From: Mesorhizobium opportunistum WSM2075
Lineage (GTDB): Bacteria; Pseudomonadota; Alphaproteobacteria; Rhizobiales; Rhizobiaceae
Direction of reading: 5' to 3'
DNA length: 64,000 nucleotides
NCBI RefSeq assembly: GCF_000176035.2
Contig: NC_015675.1
Location: 2,608,001-2,672,000, forward strand
The stretch's first letter is position 1, and every line of letters begins with the position of its first letter. A program made the position numbers and the translations under genes. The notes below the pieces were generated by a model. That model did no database searches. It was not told the DNA's origin and saw nothing but the letters and a program-made list of their open reading frames with translations. Of the stretch, positions 1 to 8,073 are shown piece by piece.

Positions 1-752
1 GGGGCGATGTCCTGCCGGTCGAGGGCGGGCTCGAATGGGCGCGGGTGACGATCCGTGGCCGCAACGCGCATTCGGCGCTGCGCTACAATGAAATCTACCC
101 GCAGCGCCACGACAAGGACCGGCTCGAGCCGGGCGTCAACGCAATCGAGATCGCCGCCCGCTTCATTGCCGCCGTCCGCCAGTATGAGCTGGACCGGACG
201 CGGGCGAAATCGCATCCATTGCTGCCGCTCGGCATGAACACGATCAACATCGGTGTCATGCATGCCGGCACCGGCCTTGGCGAGCACGGCTTGCCGACGG
301 TCATGACCAACCCGGCCATCATTCCCGATGTCGCGGTGCTCGATCTCGACATGAAATTCCTGCCCGACGAGAATTCGGCCGACTACCGCCGCGATTTCGA
401 GACGTTCGTCCATCATTTCGCCCAGACCGACGCCTGGCTGCGCGACAACCCGCCTGCGATCCAGTGGGAGCTCGGCGGCCTGCATTTTCCGCCGATGAAC
501 ACGCCGGTCGATCATCCGCTGGTGACATCGCTGATGAAGCGCAAGGCGGTGGTCGGCAAGGCGCCGCAGGTGCGCGGCTTCGTCGCCGTGTGCGATGCCG
601 CGCATTACGCCGGTGCCGGGGTCGACGGCGTCATCTTCGGCCCGTCGGGCGACGGTTTCCACGGCGCCAACGAATATGTCGAGGTGGAATCGGTGGTCGA
701 GACCGCCAAGGTTATCGCCGCATCCGTTATCGACTGGTGCGGCGTCCGTTGA
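1..752 (+). CDS. M20-family metallopeptidase (ArgE/DapE-like), 5' truncated by window edge
   Basis: The reading frame is open from base 3 (GDVLPVEGG...), so the gene starts upstream of the window; the GTG at 45 is internal. About 250 residues are visible. The stretch with GRNAHSA and NTINIGVMHAG resembles the dimerisation (lid) domain of M20 peptidases, and the end, GPSGDGFHGANEYVEVESV, carries the late metal-ligand His/Glu pattern of acetylornithine deacetylase / succinyl-diaminopimelate desuccinylase relatives. Family members hydrolyse N-acyl amino acids or small peptides with two zinc ions. It converges on the ABC transporter operon that follows, so a shared nitrogen-scavenging role is possible but only inferred. 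Substrate unknown. Confidence 0.85.
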   Translation, partial: GDVLPVEGGLEWARVTIRGRNAHSALRYNEIYPQRHDKDRLEPGVNAIEIAARFIAAVRQYELDRTRAKSHPLLPLGMNTINIGVMHAGTGLGEHGLPTVMTNPAIIPDVAVLDLDMKFLPDENSADYRRDFETFVHHFAQTDAWLRDNPPAIQWELGGLHFPPMNTPVDHPLVTSLMKRKAVVGKAPQVRGFVAVCDAAHYAGAGVDGVIFGPSGDGFHGANEYVEVESVVETAKVIAASVIDWCGVR

Positions 753-776
753 GGCGGCGCCGCTGTTTCAACGTGG

Positions 777-1810
777 TCAGGCCGGGCGGTTGATCCGCCC
801 GGCGACGGCACCCCATGCCGATTTGATCATGCCGGCCAGCCCGCTGGGATAGGCGAGCATCACGCCGATGATCAGCACCGCCGTGATCATCGGGCGCCAT
901 GCCCCGAAGTCGGCCATCCACTCGGCGAAGATCGTCAGCACGAAGGAAGCGACGATCGCCCCGTAGATTGTGCTGGTACCGCCGAGCAGCACCATCGACA
1001 GGATGATGGTAGCCAGGCTCATGCCGAAGACGTCGATCGAGGCGTTGCGCTGGTAGGCGGCGTAGAAGGCGCCGGCGATGCCGGTGAAGAAGGCGCTGGC
1101 TGCCAAGGTCAGCATGCGCTGGCGCACGATCGAGACGCCGCGGCTGATGGCGTATTCCTCATTGTCGCGTAATGCCACGATGCTGGCCCCGGCGCGCGAG
1201 CGCACGAACACGCGCAGGAACAGCGTGCTTGCGACCAGCAGCGCCAGCGCGATGTAGAAATAGGCGAACTTGCCGTCGCGGATCATGTTGTGGTCGAACA
1301 CATAGAGCCCCGGAATGCGCACGATCCCTTGCGTGCCACCGGTGATGTCGGACTGGCTGAGGATCACCTGCATCACCAGCTGCGCGAAGCCGAAGGTCAC
1401 CAGGATGATGTAGATGCCTTTCAGCCGCAGGATCGGGATGGTCACCAAGATCGCCGCCAGCGTGGCGATGATGCCGCTGGCAACAACGCGATCCACGGGT
1501 CGAATGCACTGAGCTTGGTCAGCAGGCTGTAGGCATAGACGCCGATGCCGAACAGCGCGAGATGGCCGAAATTGAAGACGCCGCCATAGCCTAGGCTGAG
1601 ATCCCAGTTCGACGCGACGATCGCATAGATGAAGGCCATGATCAGGATGTGGCGGGCATAGGTGTCGCCGAAGACCAGCGGCAGCAGTGCCAGCAGCACG
1701 AAGCCAAGCACGAAGCCGACGGCCTCGTGCTTCCACGGCGTGCGGCCGGGAGCGACCGGGCTTGCCGCTTCCGTACGGATCGAGGCGATCGGCGATGTCG
1801 TGTCGGTCAT
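777..1810 (-). pseudogene. livM: Branched-chain amino acid-type ABC transporter permease (LivM family), frameshifted
   Basis: The start is ATG at 1810 (MTDTTSPIASIR), overlapping the livH stop by 4 bp. The N-terminal part reads in one frame through TYARHILIMAFIYAIVASN and NFGHLALFGIGVYAYSLL to about FDPWIALL; the remainder, ASGIIATLAAILVTIPILRL onward to RINRPA, is in another frame. The switch lies at 1479-1481, where inserting one C in the plus strand (one G in the mRNA) would restore ALLASGIIATL. Both halves match the usual LivM layout of many hydrophobic segments, about 345 residues in total. Either this is a recent inactivating mutation or a sequencing error; the intact neighbouring genes favour recency or error. 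If real, the transporter would lack one of its two permeases. Confidence 0.85.
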
Positions 1811-2682
1811 GCGAGGCCTCGCGAGCGGCTGGCGAAGATGCCCTCGGGGCGCACCATCAGGGTCAGGATCAGCACGCCGAACAGCAGCGCAGGCGTCCAG
1901 TAGAGGCCGAAATAATAGCTGCAGGCGGCCTCGAAGAAGCCGATCAGATAGGCGGCGAAGATCGGCCCCGATATGCTCGATATGCCGCCGAAGACGACGA
2001 CGATCAGCGCCTTGAGCAGCGGATCGCTGCCCATGACCGGCGACATGAAGCGATAGCCGCCCATGAAGATGCCGGCCAGCCCCGCCAGCGAAGCGGCGAT
2101 GGCGAAGGCGAGCCCGTAGAGCGCGGTGACGTTCAGCCCGACCAGATGGCTGGCGTCCTCGTTCTGCGCCACGGCGCGCAGCGCCAGCCCCAGCCGCATG
2201 CGGTTGAGGAACATCCACAGCGCAGCCAGGATCAGCGGCGTGATGACGATGATGGCGATCTGGTGCAGGGAAACGCCGACGCCACCGATTGTGGCATTGC
2301 CGTCGATCAGCGCCGGGATCTGCTTCGAGCGCGGCCCCCAGATCGTCAAGGCACCGTTCTCGATCAGCGATCCGGCGGCCAGCGTGGTGATGACGACGAC
2401 GAGCACGATGTTGGGCCGGCCGATCAGCGGCCGCACGACGCTCGCCTGCAGGATCCAGCCGACGCCGGCCATGACGACGACGGCAATTGGAAAGGCCACG
2501 GCTGCCGGCAGGCCAAGCTCGACCAGCTGCCAGGCAATGTAGGCGCCCAGCATCATGAACACGCCATGGCTGAAGTTGAACACGCCGATCGTCGTCCAGA
2601 CGAGAGCCAGACCGACCGCCATCATGGCGTAGAGCGAGCCCTGGAACAGGCCGCCGAACAGGATTTCCGCCAGTGCGCTCAT
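1807..2682 (-). CDS. livH: Branched-chain amino acid-type ABC transporter permease (LivH family)
   Basis: A 291-residue hydrophobic protein beginning MSALAEILFGGLFQGSLYAM, with the GVFNFSHG motif typical of LivH permeases near residue 35 and roughly eight membrane segments. It should pair with LivM to form the inner-membrane channel. It overlaps livM by 4 bp and lies 9 bp downstream of livF, inside an operon reading binding protein, livG, livF, livH, livM. The family moves Leu/Ile/Val but also urea, amides and other amino acids, so the real substrate is not fixed by sequence. Confidence 0.93.
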   Translation of the reverse strand: MSALAEILFGGLFQGSLYAMMAVGLALVWTTIGVFNFSHGVFMMLGAYIAWQLVELGLPAAVAFPIAVVVMAGVGWILQASVVRPLIGRPNIVLVVVITTLAAGSLIENGALTIWGPRSKQIPALIDGNATIGGVGVSLHQIAIIVITPLILAALWMFLNRMRLGLALRAVAQNEDASHLVGLNVTALYGLAFAIAASLAGLAGIFMGGYRFMSPVMGSDPLLKALIVVVFGGISSISGPIFAAYLIGFFEAACSYYFGLYWTPALLFGVLILTLMVRPEGIFASRSRGLA

Positions 2683-2691
2683 GCTGCTGTC

Positions 2692-3405
2692 CTAATGGCC
2701 AAAATACATGGACATGATCTCGCCGTGGTCGAGGCTTTCGCCCGGCTTGATCTCGGTCGCCACCGCGCCGTGATTGACGAGGTAGAGTTGCTGCGTCAGT
2801 TCCAGCAGGAACTCGATGTCCTGCTCGACGACGATGAGCGGCACGCCGCCGCGCGAAATGTCCATGACGGAGGCGCAGAGCTCGTCCTTGATCTTGGGCG
2901 CGAGCCCCAGCGTCGGCTCGTCCAGGATCAGCAGGCGCGGATGGCTCATCAGCGCCGTGCCGATCGACACCATCTGTCGTTCGCCGCCCGAAAGCGTGCG
3001 CACGCGCTGGCGCCAGCGTTCCGCCAGTTTCGGGAACAGCTTGGTCACCTTCTCGCGGTTCTCCGCCTCATGCGGACGGGCACGCGGCGAATAGGCGCCC
3101 AGTGCCATGCAGTCGGCGATGGAGAGGTCGGGAAAGAGCCGGTTGCCTTGCGGCACATGGATCAGGCCGGCGCCGACGATGGCACGCGCGCTGCGGCCGG
3201 CAACGTCCTGTCCGTCGAACAGGATGCGGCCGCTCTTCGGCTGCAGCAGTCCGGAGATCGTCCGCAGCAGCGTCGACTTGCCGTGGCCGTTGGGTCCGAA
3301 CAGGCCGACATTGCCAAACCGCCCCGCCTCCAGCGAAATGTCGTGCAGCACGGTGACACGGCCGTAGCCGGCGGTGACGCCTTCGACGGTGAGGATGGGG
3401 TTCAC
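2692..3405 (-). CDS. livF: ABC transporter ATP-binding protein (LivF family)
   Basis: I place the start at GTG 3405 (VNPILTVEGVTAGYG), which overlaps the livG stop by 4 bp (GTGA); the frame stays open further upstream but that part is the livG shadow. The 237-residue product has Walker A GPNGHGKST, signature LSGGERQMV and Walker B LLILDEPTLGLAP, all intact. It energises the LivH/LivM permease pair as a heterodimer with LivG on the cytoplasmic face. It is translationally coupled to its upstream partner. Confidence 0.93.
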   Translation of the reverse strand: MNPILTVEGVTAGYGRVTVLHDISLEAGRFGNVGLFGPNGHGKSTLLRTISGLLQPKSGRILFDGQDVAGRSARAIVGAGLIHVPQGNRLFPDLSIADCMALGAYSPRARPHEAENREKVTKLFPKLAERWRQRVRTLSGGERQMVSIGTALMSHPRLLILDEPTLGLAPKIKDELCASVMDISRGGVPLIVVEQDIEFLLELTQQLYLVNHGAVATEIKPGESLDHGEIMSMYFGH

Positions 3406-4139
3406 GCCACAGCCCTCCTGGTTCCGAGATAGGCCTCGATGACGCGCTGGTCGGCGATCACATCGGCCGGTTCGCCGGCGGCCAGCACCCGGCCGTTGTT
3501 GAGCACCAGCAGATGCCGCGACAGGCTCATCAGGAATGTCAGCACGTGCTCGATCAGGAGGATGGTGATGCCGCGTTCGGCGGTGCGGCGGATCAGCCCG
3601 ATCGACGTCTCGATCTCGGGCTTGGTCAGGCTCGACGCCGGTTCGTCCAGCAACAGCATGCGTGGCTTCATGGCGATCGCGGTGGCCAGCATCAGGCATT
3701 TGCGCTCGAAGACGGAAAGCTCGCCGGCCGGCCGCCCGAAGGACGCGGACCCGAGCCCGACGAATTCCAGCGCCTCGGCGGCGGCATCGCGAGCTGCCAC
3801 GGCCGTTTTTTCCTGCTTGCCATAGCTGGCGCCGATCAGCGCGTTCTCGAACACGGTCAGCCCGTCGAAACTGGTCTCGCGCTGGAAAGTGCGGGCAAGG
3901 CCGAGGCGCGCGATGGCATGTCCCGGTCTGCCGTTGATCGCGGTGCCATCGAAACGAATGTGCCCCCGGTCGGGGCCGAACGGAATGCCGGTGATGATGT
4001 TGAACAGCGTGCTCTTGCCGCTGCCGTTCGGGCCGGCGATGCCAAAGATCTCGCCGGCCTCGACCTTGAACGACACGCCATCGACGGCCTTCAGCGAACC
4101 AAAGGCCTTCGACACGTCGTCCAGTTCAAGCAGGGCCAT
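3402..4139 (-). CDS. livG: ABC transporter ATP-binding protein (LivG family) with degenerate signature motif
   Basis: A 245-residue ATPase starting MALLELDDVSKAFGSLKAVD. Walker A is GPNGSGKST. The ABC signature region reads GELSVFERKCLM where LSGGQ-type residues are expected, and Walker B is MLLLDEPASSL with SSLTKPE replacing the usual GLNP-type D-loop region. LivF has an intact signature, so the heterodimer probably has one consensus and one degenerate ATP site. It starts 3 bp after the binding-protein stop. This degeneracy may mark a subfamily with a distinct substrate; that is inference. Confidence 0.9.
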   Translation of the reverse strand: MALLELDDVSKAFGSLKAVDGVSFKVEAGEIFGIAGPNGSGKSTLFNIITGIPFGPDRGHIRFDGTAINGRPGHAIARLGLARTFQRETSFDGLTVFENALIGASYGKQEKTAVAARDAAAEALEFVGLGSASFGRPAGELSVFERKCLMLATAIAMKPRMLLLDEPASSLTKPEIETSIGLIRRTAERGITILLIEHVLTFLMSLSRHLLVLNNGRVLAAGEPADVIADQRVIEAYLGTRRAVA

Positions 4140-4142
4140 CCC

Positions 4143-5396
4143 TTACTGCATCCAGGGCTGCGGCTTGAAGGCGCCGGTTGCGTATTTCTCCGGGGAGATC
4201 AGCGCGCGCTTGCCGTCCCAGATCTGGAAGAAGGTGATCGGGATATAGTCGTCGCCCTGCGTGGCGAGGTGGGTGGCCGGATCGAATTTCAGCCGGCCTT
4301 CAGCGACCTGCTTGTCGGTCTCCGACAGCGCCTTCATGATCGCCGCGTGATCGGACGCGCCGCCGACCTTCTTGACCGCGTCGAAATAGACATTGGTCAT
4401 CTCGTAGAGGCCGACGCCGTAGGTGCCGCTCTCGACACCGTATTTCGCCTTGAATTTGGCCGCCACCTCGTCGGCGCGCGGGTTCTTCGGCGTCGTCAGC
4501 GCCCCGCCCAGAAGATTGTAGATGACGCCGTCCGACTTCTTGCCGGTCAGCTCGACGAATTCGGGAACACTCGGCGCGTATTGCAGGAAGACCAGGCTCT
4601 TGGTCGGCTGTTCGAGGAACTGGTTCAGGAAGGATGCCGAGTTGCCCGGCAGGTAATCGGTGTTGATGACGACATCGGGAACATTCTGGCGCACCTTGGC
4701 CAGGATCGAACGCCAGTCGGTCACTTCGCCGAACGGCACGATTTCGTCGACGGTGATGGTCCAGCCCTTCTCCTTGAAGGTCTTCTTCATGCCTTCCGAG
4801 ATGGTTTTCGAATAGGCGTTGTCGGAGGAGATGATGGCGACCTTCTTGGTCGGCAAGGTGATCTTGCCGTCGGCCGCGAGTTTTTCGACGAACAGGGTGA
4901 CGTCGGTGTTGTAGGCGTCGAAGGACGGCGTCAGCGACCAGCAGCACATGTACTTGTCGGGGTCCGGCGCGATGATGTCCTTGGTCTGCTGCGAGGTGGC
5001 GGCCAGCATGTAGGGCATCTCGGCCTCGGCCATGTTGTCGATCTCGAAATTGGTCAGGCTGGCGTAGCCGGTCAGCATGAATTGCACGCCGGGATCGCCG
5101 AGCAGGCGCTCGACCGCGCTGGTGACGTTGCCGGCGGACTGATCCTTGACGTCGCCGACCACCAGTTCGAACGTGTTACCGGCAACGCCGCCGGCCGCAT
5201 TCGCCTCGTCGATCGCCATCTGCACGCCGCGCTGGAATTCCTGGCCGTCCGCCGCGGCGGGTCCGGTGATCGGCGCGAGCAGGCCGATTTTGACGACCTC
5301 GGCGAAGGCGGGCGCGCTCGCCGTGGCAAAGGCGCCGATCAGCGCGGTGCTGATCAGCATATGGCGGATTCTGTTGGCTGCGGATTTGGATTTCAT
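4143..5396 (-). CDS. Periplasmic amino acid/amide-type ABC substrate-binding protein
   Basis: The best start is ATG 5396 (MKSKSAANRIRHML), giving 417 residues with a Sec signal peptide of about 31 residues ending near APAFA before EVVKIGLLAPITG; the frame extends upstream but without sense. The mature protein matches the LivK-like type I fold (Peripla_BP_6): the N-terminal GPAAADGQEFQRGVQMAIDEANAAGG segment is typical. A GGGA sits about 10 bp before the start. It is the first gene of the liv-type operon, the usual place for the most abundant component. Substrate cannot be read from sequence. Confidence 0.9.
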   Translation of the reverse strand: MKSKSAANRIRHMLISTALIGAFATASAPAFAEVVKIGLLAPITGPAAADGQEFQRGVQMAIDEANAAGGVAGNTFELVVGDVKDQSAGNVTSAVERLLGDPGVQFMLTGYASLTNFEIDNMAEAEMPYMLAATSQQTKDIIAPDPDKYMCCWSLTPSFDAYNTDVTLFVEKLAADGKITLPTKKVAIISSDNAYSKTISEGMKKTFKEKGWTITVDEIVPFGEVTDWRSILAKVRQNVPDVVINTDYLPGNSASFLNQFLEQPTKSLVFLQYAPSVPEFVELTGKKSDGVIYNLLGGALTTPKNPRADEVAAKFKAKYGVESGTYGVGLYEMTNVYFDAVKKVGGASDHAAIMKALSETDKQVAEGRLKFDPATHLATQGDDYIPITFFQIWDGKRALISPEKYATGAFKPQPWMQ

Positions 5397-5575
5397 CGTG
5401 CCGTTCCCTGTTTTCCTCCCGTTCATCGGGAGTTGGATAATTGACAATCTACGCATAATTGTTCTTATTTGAAAAGGAATTTTCAACGCAACCTGACTGG
5501 GAAGTCGGTTCCCGCCCAAGGTGGCGCTTTGCTGCGCATCTGCATTAAAACAAGGCATTCCCGACGGAGCAAACC

Positions 5576-6394
5576 ATGACGATCTCGCAGAAGACCCTTG
5601 AAACGACCCACGGCAAGATCGCCCTTCGCGAGACCGGCGGCAAAGGCACCGCCGTGATGCTGATCCACGGCAACTCGTCCTCCAGCGCGGTCTTCCGCAA
5701 CCAGCTCGAGAGCCCGCTGGGCGAGCGCTACCATTTAATCGCACCCGATCTGCCGGGGCACGGGGCATCAGGCGACGCGATCGATCCGGAGCGCTCCTAC
5801 AGCATGGAAGGTTATGCCGATGCCATGACCGAAGTGCTCGGGCTGCTCGGCGTGGACAAGGCGATCGTCTTCGGCTGGTCGCTCGGCGGCCATATCGGGT
5901 TGGAAATGATCGACCGATTTCCGGGCCTGCTCGGCTTGATGGTATCAGGCACCCCGCCTGTTTCGGCCGAGGAGGTCGGCAACGGCTTCAAGTCGAGCCC
6001 GCATATGCACCTTGCCGGGCAGGAAGCCTTCACTGCCGCCGATGTCGAGGCCTATGCGCGCAGCACCTGCGGCGAGCCGTTCGAGCCCTTCCTCCTCGAC
6101 ACGGTCGCGCGCACCGACGGACGGGCGCGGCGGCTGATGTTCGAGAAATTCGCGGCTGGCACCGGCCGCAACCAGCGCGAGATCGTCGCCGGCAAGACGC
6201 CGCCGATCGCCGTTCTCAACGGCATGGACGAGCCTTTCGTCAACACCGATTTCGTTGCCGCGGTGAAGTTTTCCAACCTCTGGGAAGGCAAGGCTCATCT
6301 GCTCGACAGGTCAGGCCATGCGCCGTTCTGGGATTCACCGGATCGTTTTGACCCGATCTTCGCCCGCTTCCTGGCAAGCGTGGATCAGGCATAG
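5576..6394 (+). CDS. Alpha/beta hydrolase
   Basis: A 272-residue alpha/beta-hydrolase fold protein. The oxyanion region is LIHGNSSSS (residues 29-37), the nucleophile elbow is GWSLGG with Ser102, the likely acid is Asp218 in NGMDEP and the likely base is His248 in RSGHAPFWD. There is no signal peptide, so it is probably cytoplasmic. It is divergent from the ABC operon across a 179-bp gap and stands alone. Esterases, epoxide hydrolases and C-C hydrolases share this pattern; the reaction is not predictable. The start ATG follows ACGGAGCAAACC, a good ribosome-binding context. Confidence 0.88.
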   Translation: MTISQKTLETTHGKIALRETGGKGTAVMLIHGNSSSSAVFRNQLESPLGERYHLIAPDLPGHGASGDAIDPERSYSMEGYADAMTEVLGLLGVDKAIVFGWSLGGHIGLEMIDRFPGLLGLMVSGTPPVSAEEVGNGFKSSPHMHLAGQEAFTAADVEAYARSTCGEPFEPFLLDTVARTDGRARRLMFEKFAAGTGRNQREIVAGKTPPIAVLNGMDEPFVNTDFVAAVKFSNLWEGKAHLLDRSGHAPFWDSPDRFDPIFARFLASVDQA

Positions 6395-6594
6395 ATCAGC
6401 CGGAAGGCCGACGCCACCGACCGGTCGCCATCAACCAGGATTGGGCTCCGAGAAAAACCTCGCAGAGGCGCAAGCCTTGCTGGCCGACTTGCACTGAGAT
6501 GGATGTGCCGATATCGCCATTTGCACGGGCGGCTCGCTCATGATCCAGGGCGGCGATAGAGTCCAGGGCCGTCGCCTTGCAGTTGGAGCGCCGA

Positions 6595-7989
6595 ATGACC
6601 GTACTCACACGCCGCCGGCTTTTGAAAACCGCCGCCGTCGCCGGCGTCAGCGGCGTCGGGCTTTCCGCCATCGGCCGGCTCGGTAGCTGGGCAGCCGCCG
6701 CGCCCGAACCGGTGGTGCTGCAGACGGCCAAAATCCAGACGAAGCTGATGGACGGCGGCCTGACCAGGGATGTACTGACCTATGGCAATGCCGGGATGCC
6801 GCCGGTGCTCAGGATGAAAAAGGGCGAGCCTTTCGCCGCACGCCTTGTCAACGCCATCGACGACCCGACGACCATCCACTGGCACGGCATTCGCGTGCCG
6901 AACAAGATGGATGGCGTGCCCTTCCTGGTCCAACCCTACGTCTACACCGGCGACCATTTCGACTACGCCTTCACGCCGCCCGACGCCGGCACTTTCTGGT
7001 ATCACCCGCATTGCAACACGCTGGAGCAAATGGGCCACGGCCTGACCGGTGTGATCGTGGTCGAAAACCCCGGCGATCCGAAATTCGACGCAGAGTTCGT
7101 CCTCAATCTGCGCGACTGGCGCCTTGGCGACGACGCCCAGTTCATCGACCAGTTTCGGCCGCGTGATGCCGCGAGAACCGGCACCTACGGCACGGTGCGG
7201 ACCGCGAACTGGCTCGACCAGCCGCAATATGATGCACCGGCGGGTGGGCTGGTGCGGCTGCGCGTCGCCATCACCGACGTCACCCGCATCTATGCCTTCC
7301 GCGTCGACGGGGCCGAGGCGACCGTCATGGCGCTCGACGGCAATCCGGTGCCTGAGCGTTTTTCGCCCGATGCCTTGCTGCTTGGACCGGGACAGCGCAT
7401 GGAACTCGCCATCCGCATGCCCGACGACGAGGGCGCGATCGTCAGCCTGCGGGATGTCAGGGGCACCAAGCCCAAGATCCTCGCCAACCTGCGCGCGACC
7501 GGCGGCTCGCTCAAACGGGACGTTCGTGACATTGCTCCGCTCGAGGTCAATCCGGTGAAGGAAGTGGATCTCACCGCTGCCCAGCATATTTCCCTGGCCC
7601 TCAGCGCCACGGCCGAAAACGTCCCGAGCGACAGCATCTGCGGTTCGCTCGGCTACAGTTTCTGGGCCATCAACAAGGTGCCGTGGCCGGGTGATACGCC
7701 GGATCCGACGGCACCGCTCGCTGAATTGAAGCTGGGCAAGAGCTATGTCATCGACATGGAGAACCTGACGCCGCAATCGCATCCCATGCATTTGCACGGC
7801 ATGAGCTTCAAGGTGCTGTCGTCCTCGACGCGCCAGGTTCAGCCGCTGATTTCGGACACCTATCTCATCCAGCCGAACGAGAAGGTTCAGCTTGGCTTCG
7901 TCGCCGACAATCCCGGCGACTGGCTGCTGCACTGCCACATCATCGAGCACCAGAAATCGGGAATGACGAGCTATGTCAGGGTGGTGTGA
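6595..7989 (+). CDS. Tat-exported multicopper oxidase
   Basis: I prefer ATG 6595, preceded by GGAG at 6584-6587, over the in-frame TTG 18 bp upstream. The 464-residue product starts MTVLTRRRLLKTAAVAG, a twin-arginine signal followed by a hydrophobic stretch. All four copper-binding signatures are visible: HWHG (95-98), WYHPHC (135-140), HPMHLHG (from about 396) and HCHIIEHQKSGM (446-457), the last with Cys, two His and the axial Met of a type 1 site. It should act in the periplasm, oxidising phenols or metal ions with reduction of O2 to water (laccase/CumA/CueO-like). No copper regulator or exporter lies beside it, so a copper-tolerance role is unproven. Confidence 0.93.
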   Translation: MTVLTRRRLLKTAAVAGVSGVGLSAIGRLGSWAAAAPEPVVLQTAKIQTKLMDGGLTRDVLTYGNAGMPPVLRMKKGEPFAARLVNAIDDPTTIHWHGIRVPNKMDGVPFLVQPYVYTGDHFDYAFTPPDAGTFWYHPHCNTLEQMGHGLTGVIVVENPGDPKFDAEFVLNLRDWRLGDDAQFIDQFRPRDAARTGTYGTVRTANWLDQPQYDAPAGGLVRLRVAITDVTRIYAFRVDGAEATVMALDGNPVPERFSPDALLLGPGQRMELAIRMPDDEGAIVSLRDVRGTKPKILANLRATGGSLKRDVRDIAPLEVNPVKEVDLTAAQHISLALSATAENVPSDSICGSLGYSFWAINKVPWPGDTPDPTAPLAELKLGKSYVIDMENLTPQSHPMHLHGMSFKVLSSSTRQVQPLISDTYLIQPNEKVQLGFVADNPGDWLLHCHIIEHQKSGMTSYVRVV

Positions 7990-8073
7990 AGCCACATCAG
8001 GCGGTTTCGTTGGCAAGGGAGGGCGGTTCCCTGCTATTGCCGCCTCTAGATCACGAACCATGGACGCGCCAGC

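Noticed and set aside
1687..3432. A 581-codon plus-strand open frame opposite livM/livH/livF
   Set aside because: It is antisense to clear transporter genes, rich in Arg/Gln/Asp/His as expected for a GC-rich shadow, and has no recognisable motif.
3513..5444. A 643-codon plus-strand open frame opposite livG and the binding protein
   Set aside because: Shadow of the third-position GC bias; the minus-strand genes have intact family motifs throughout.
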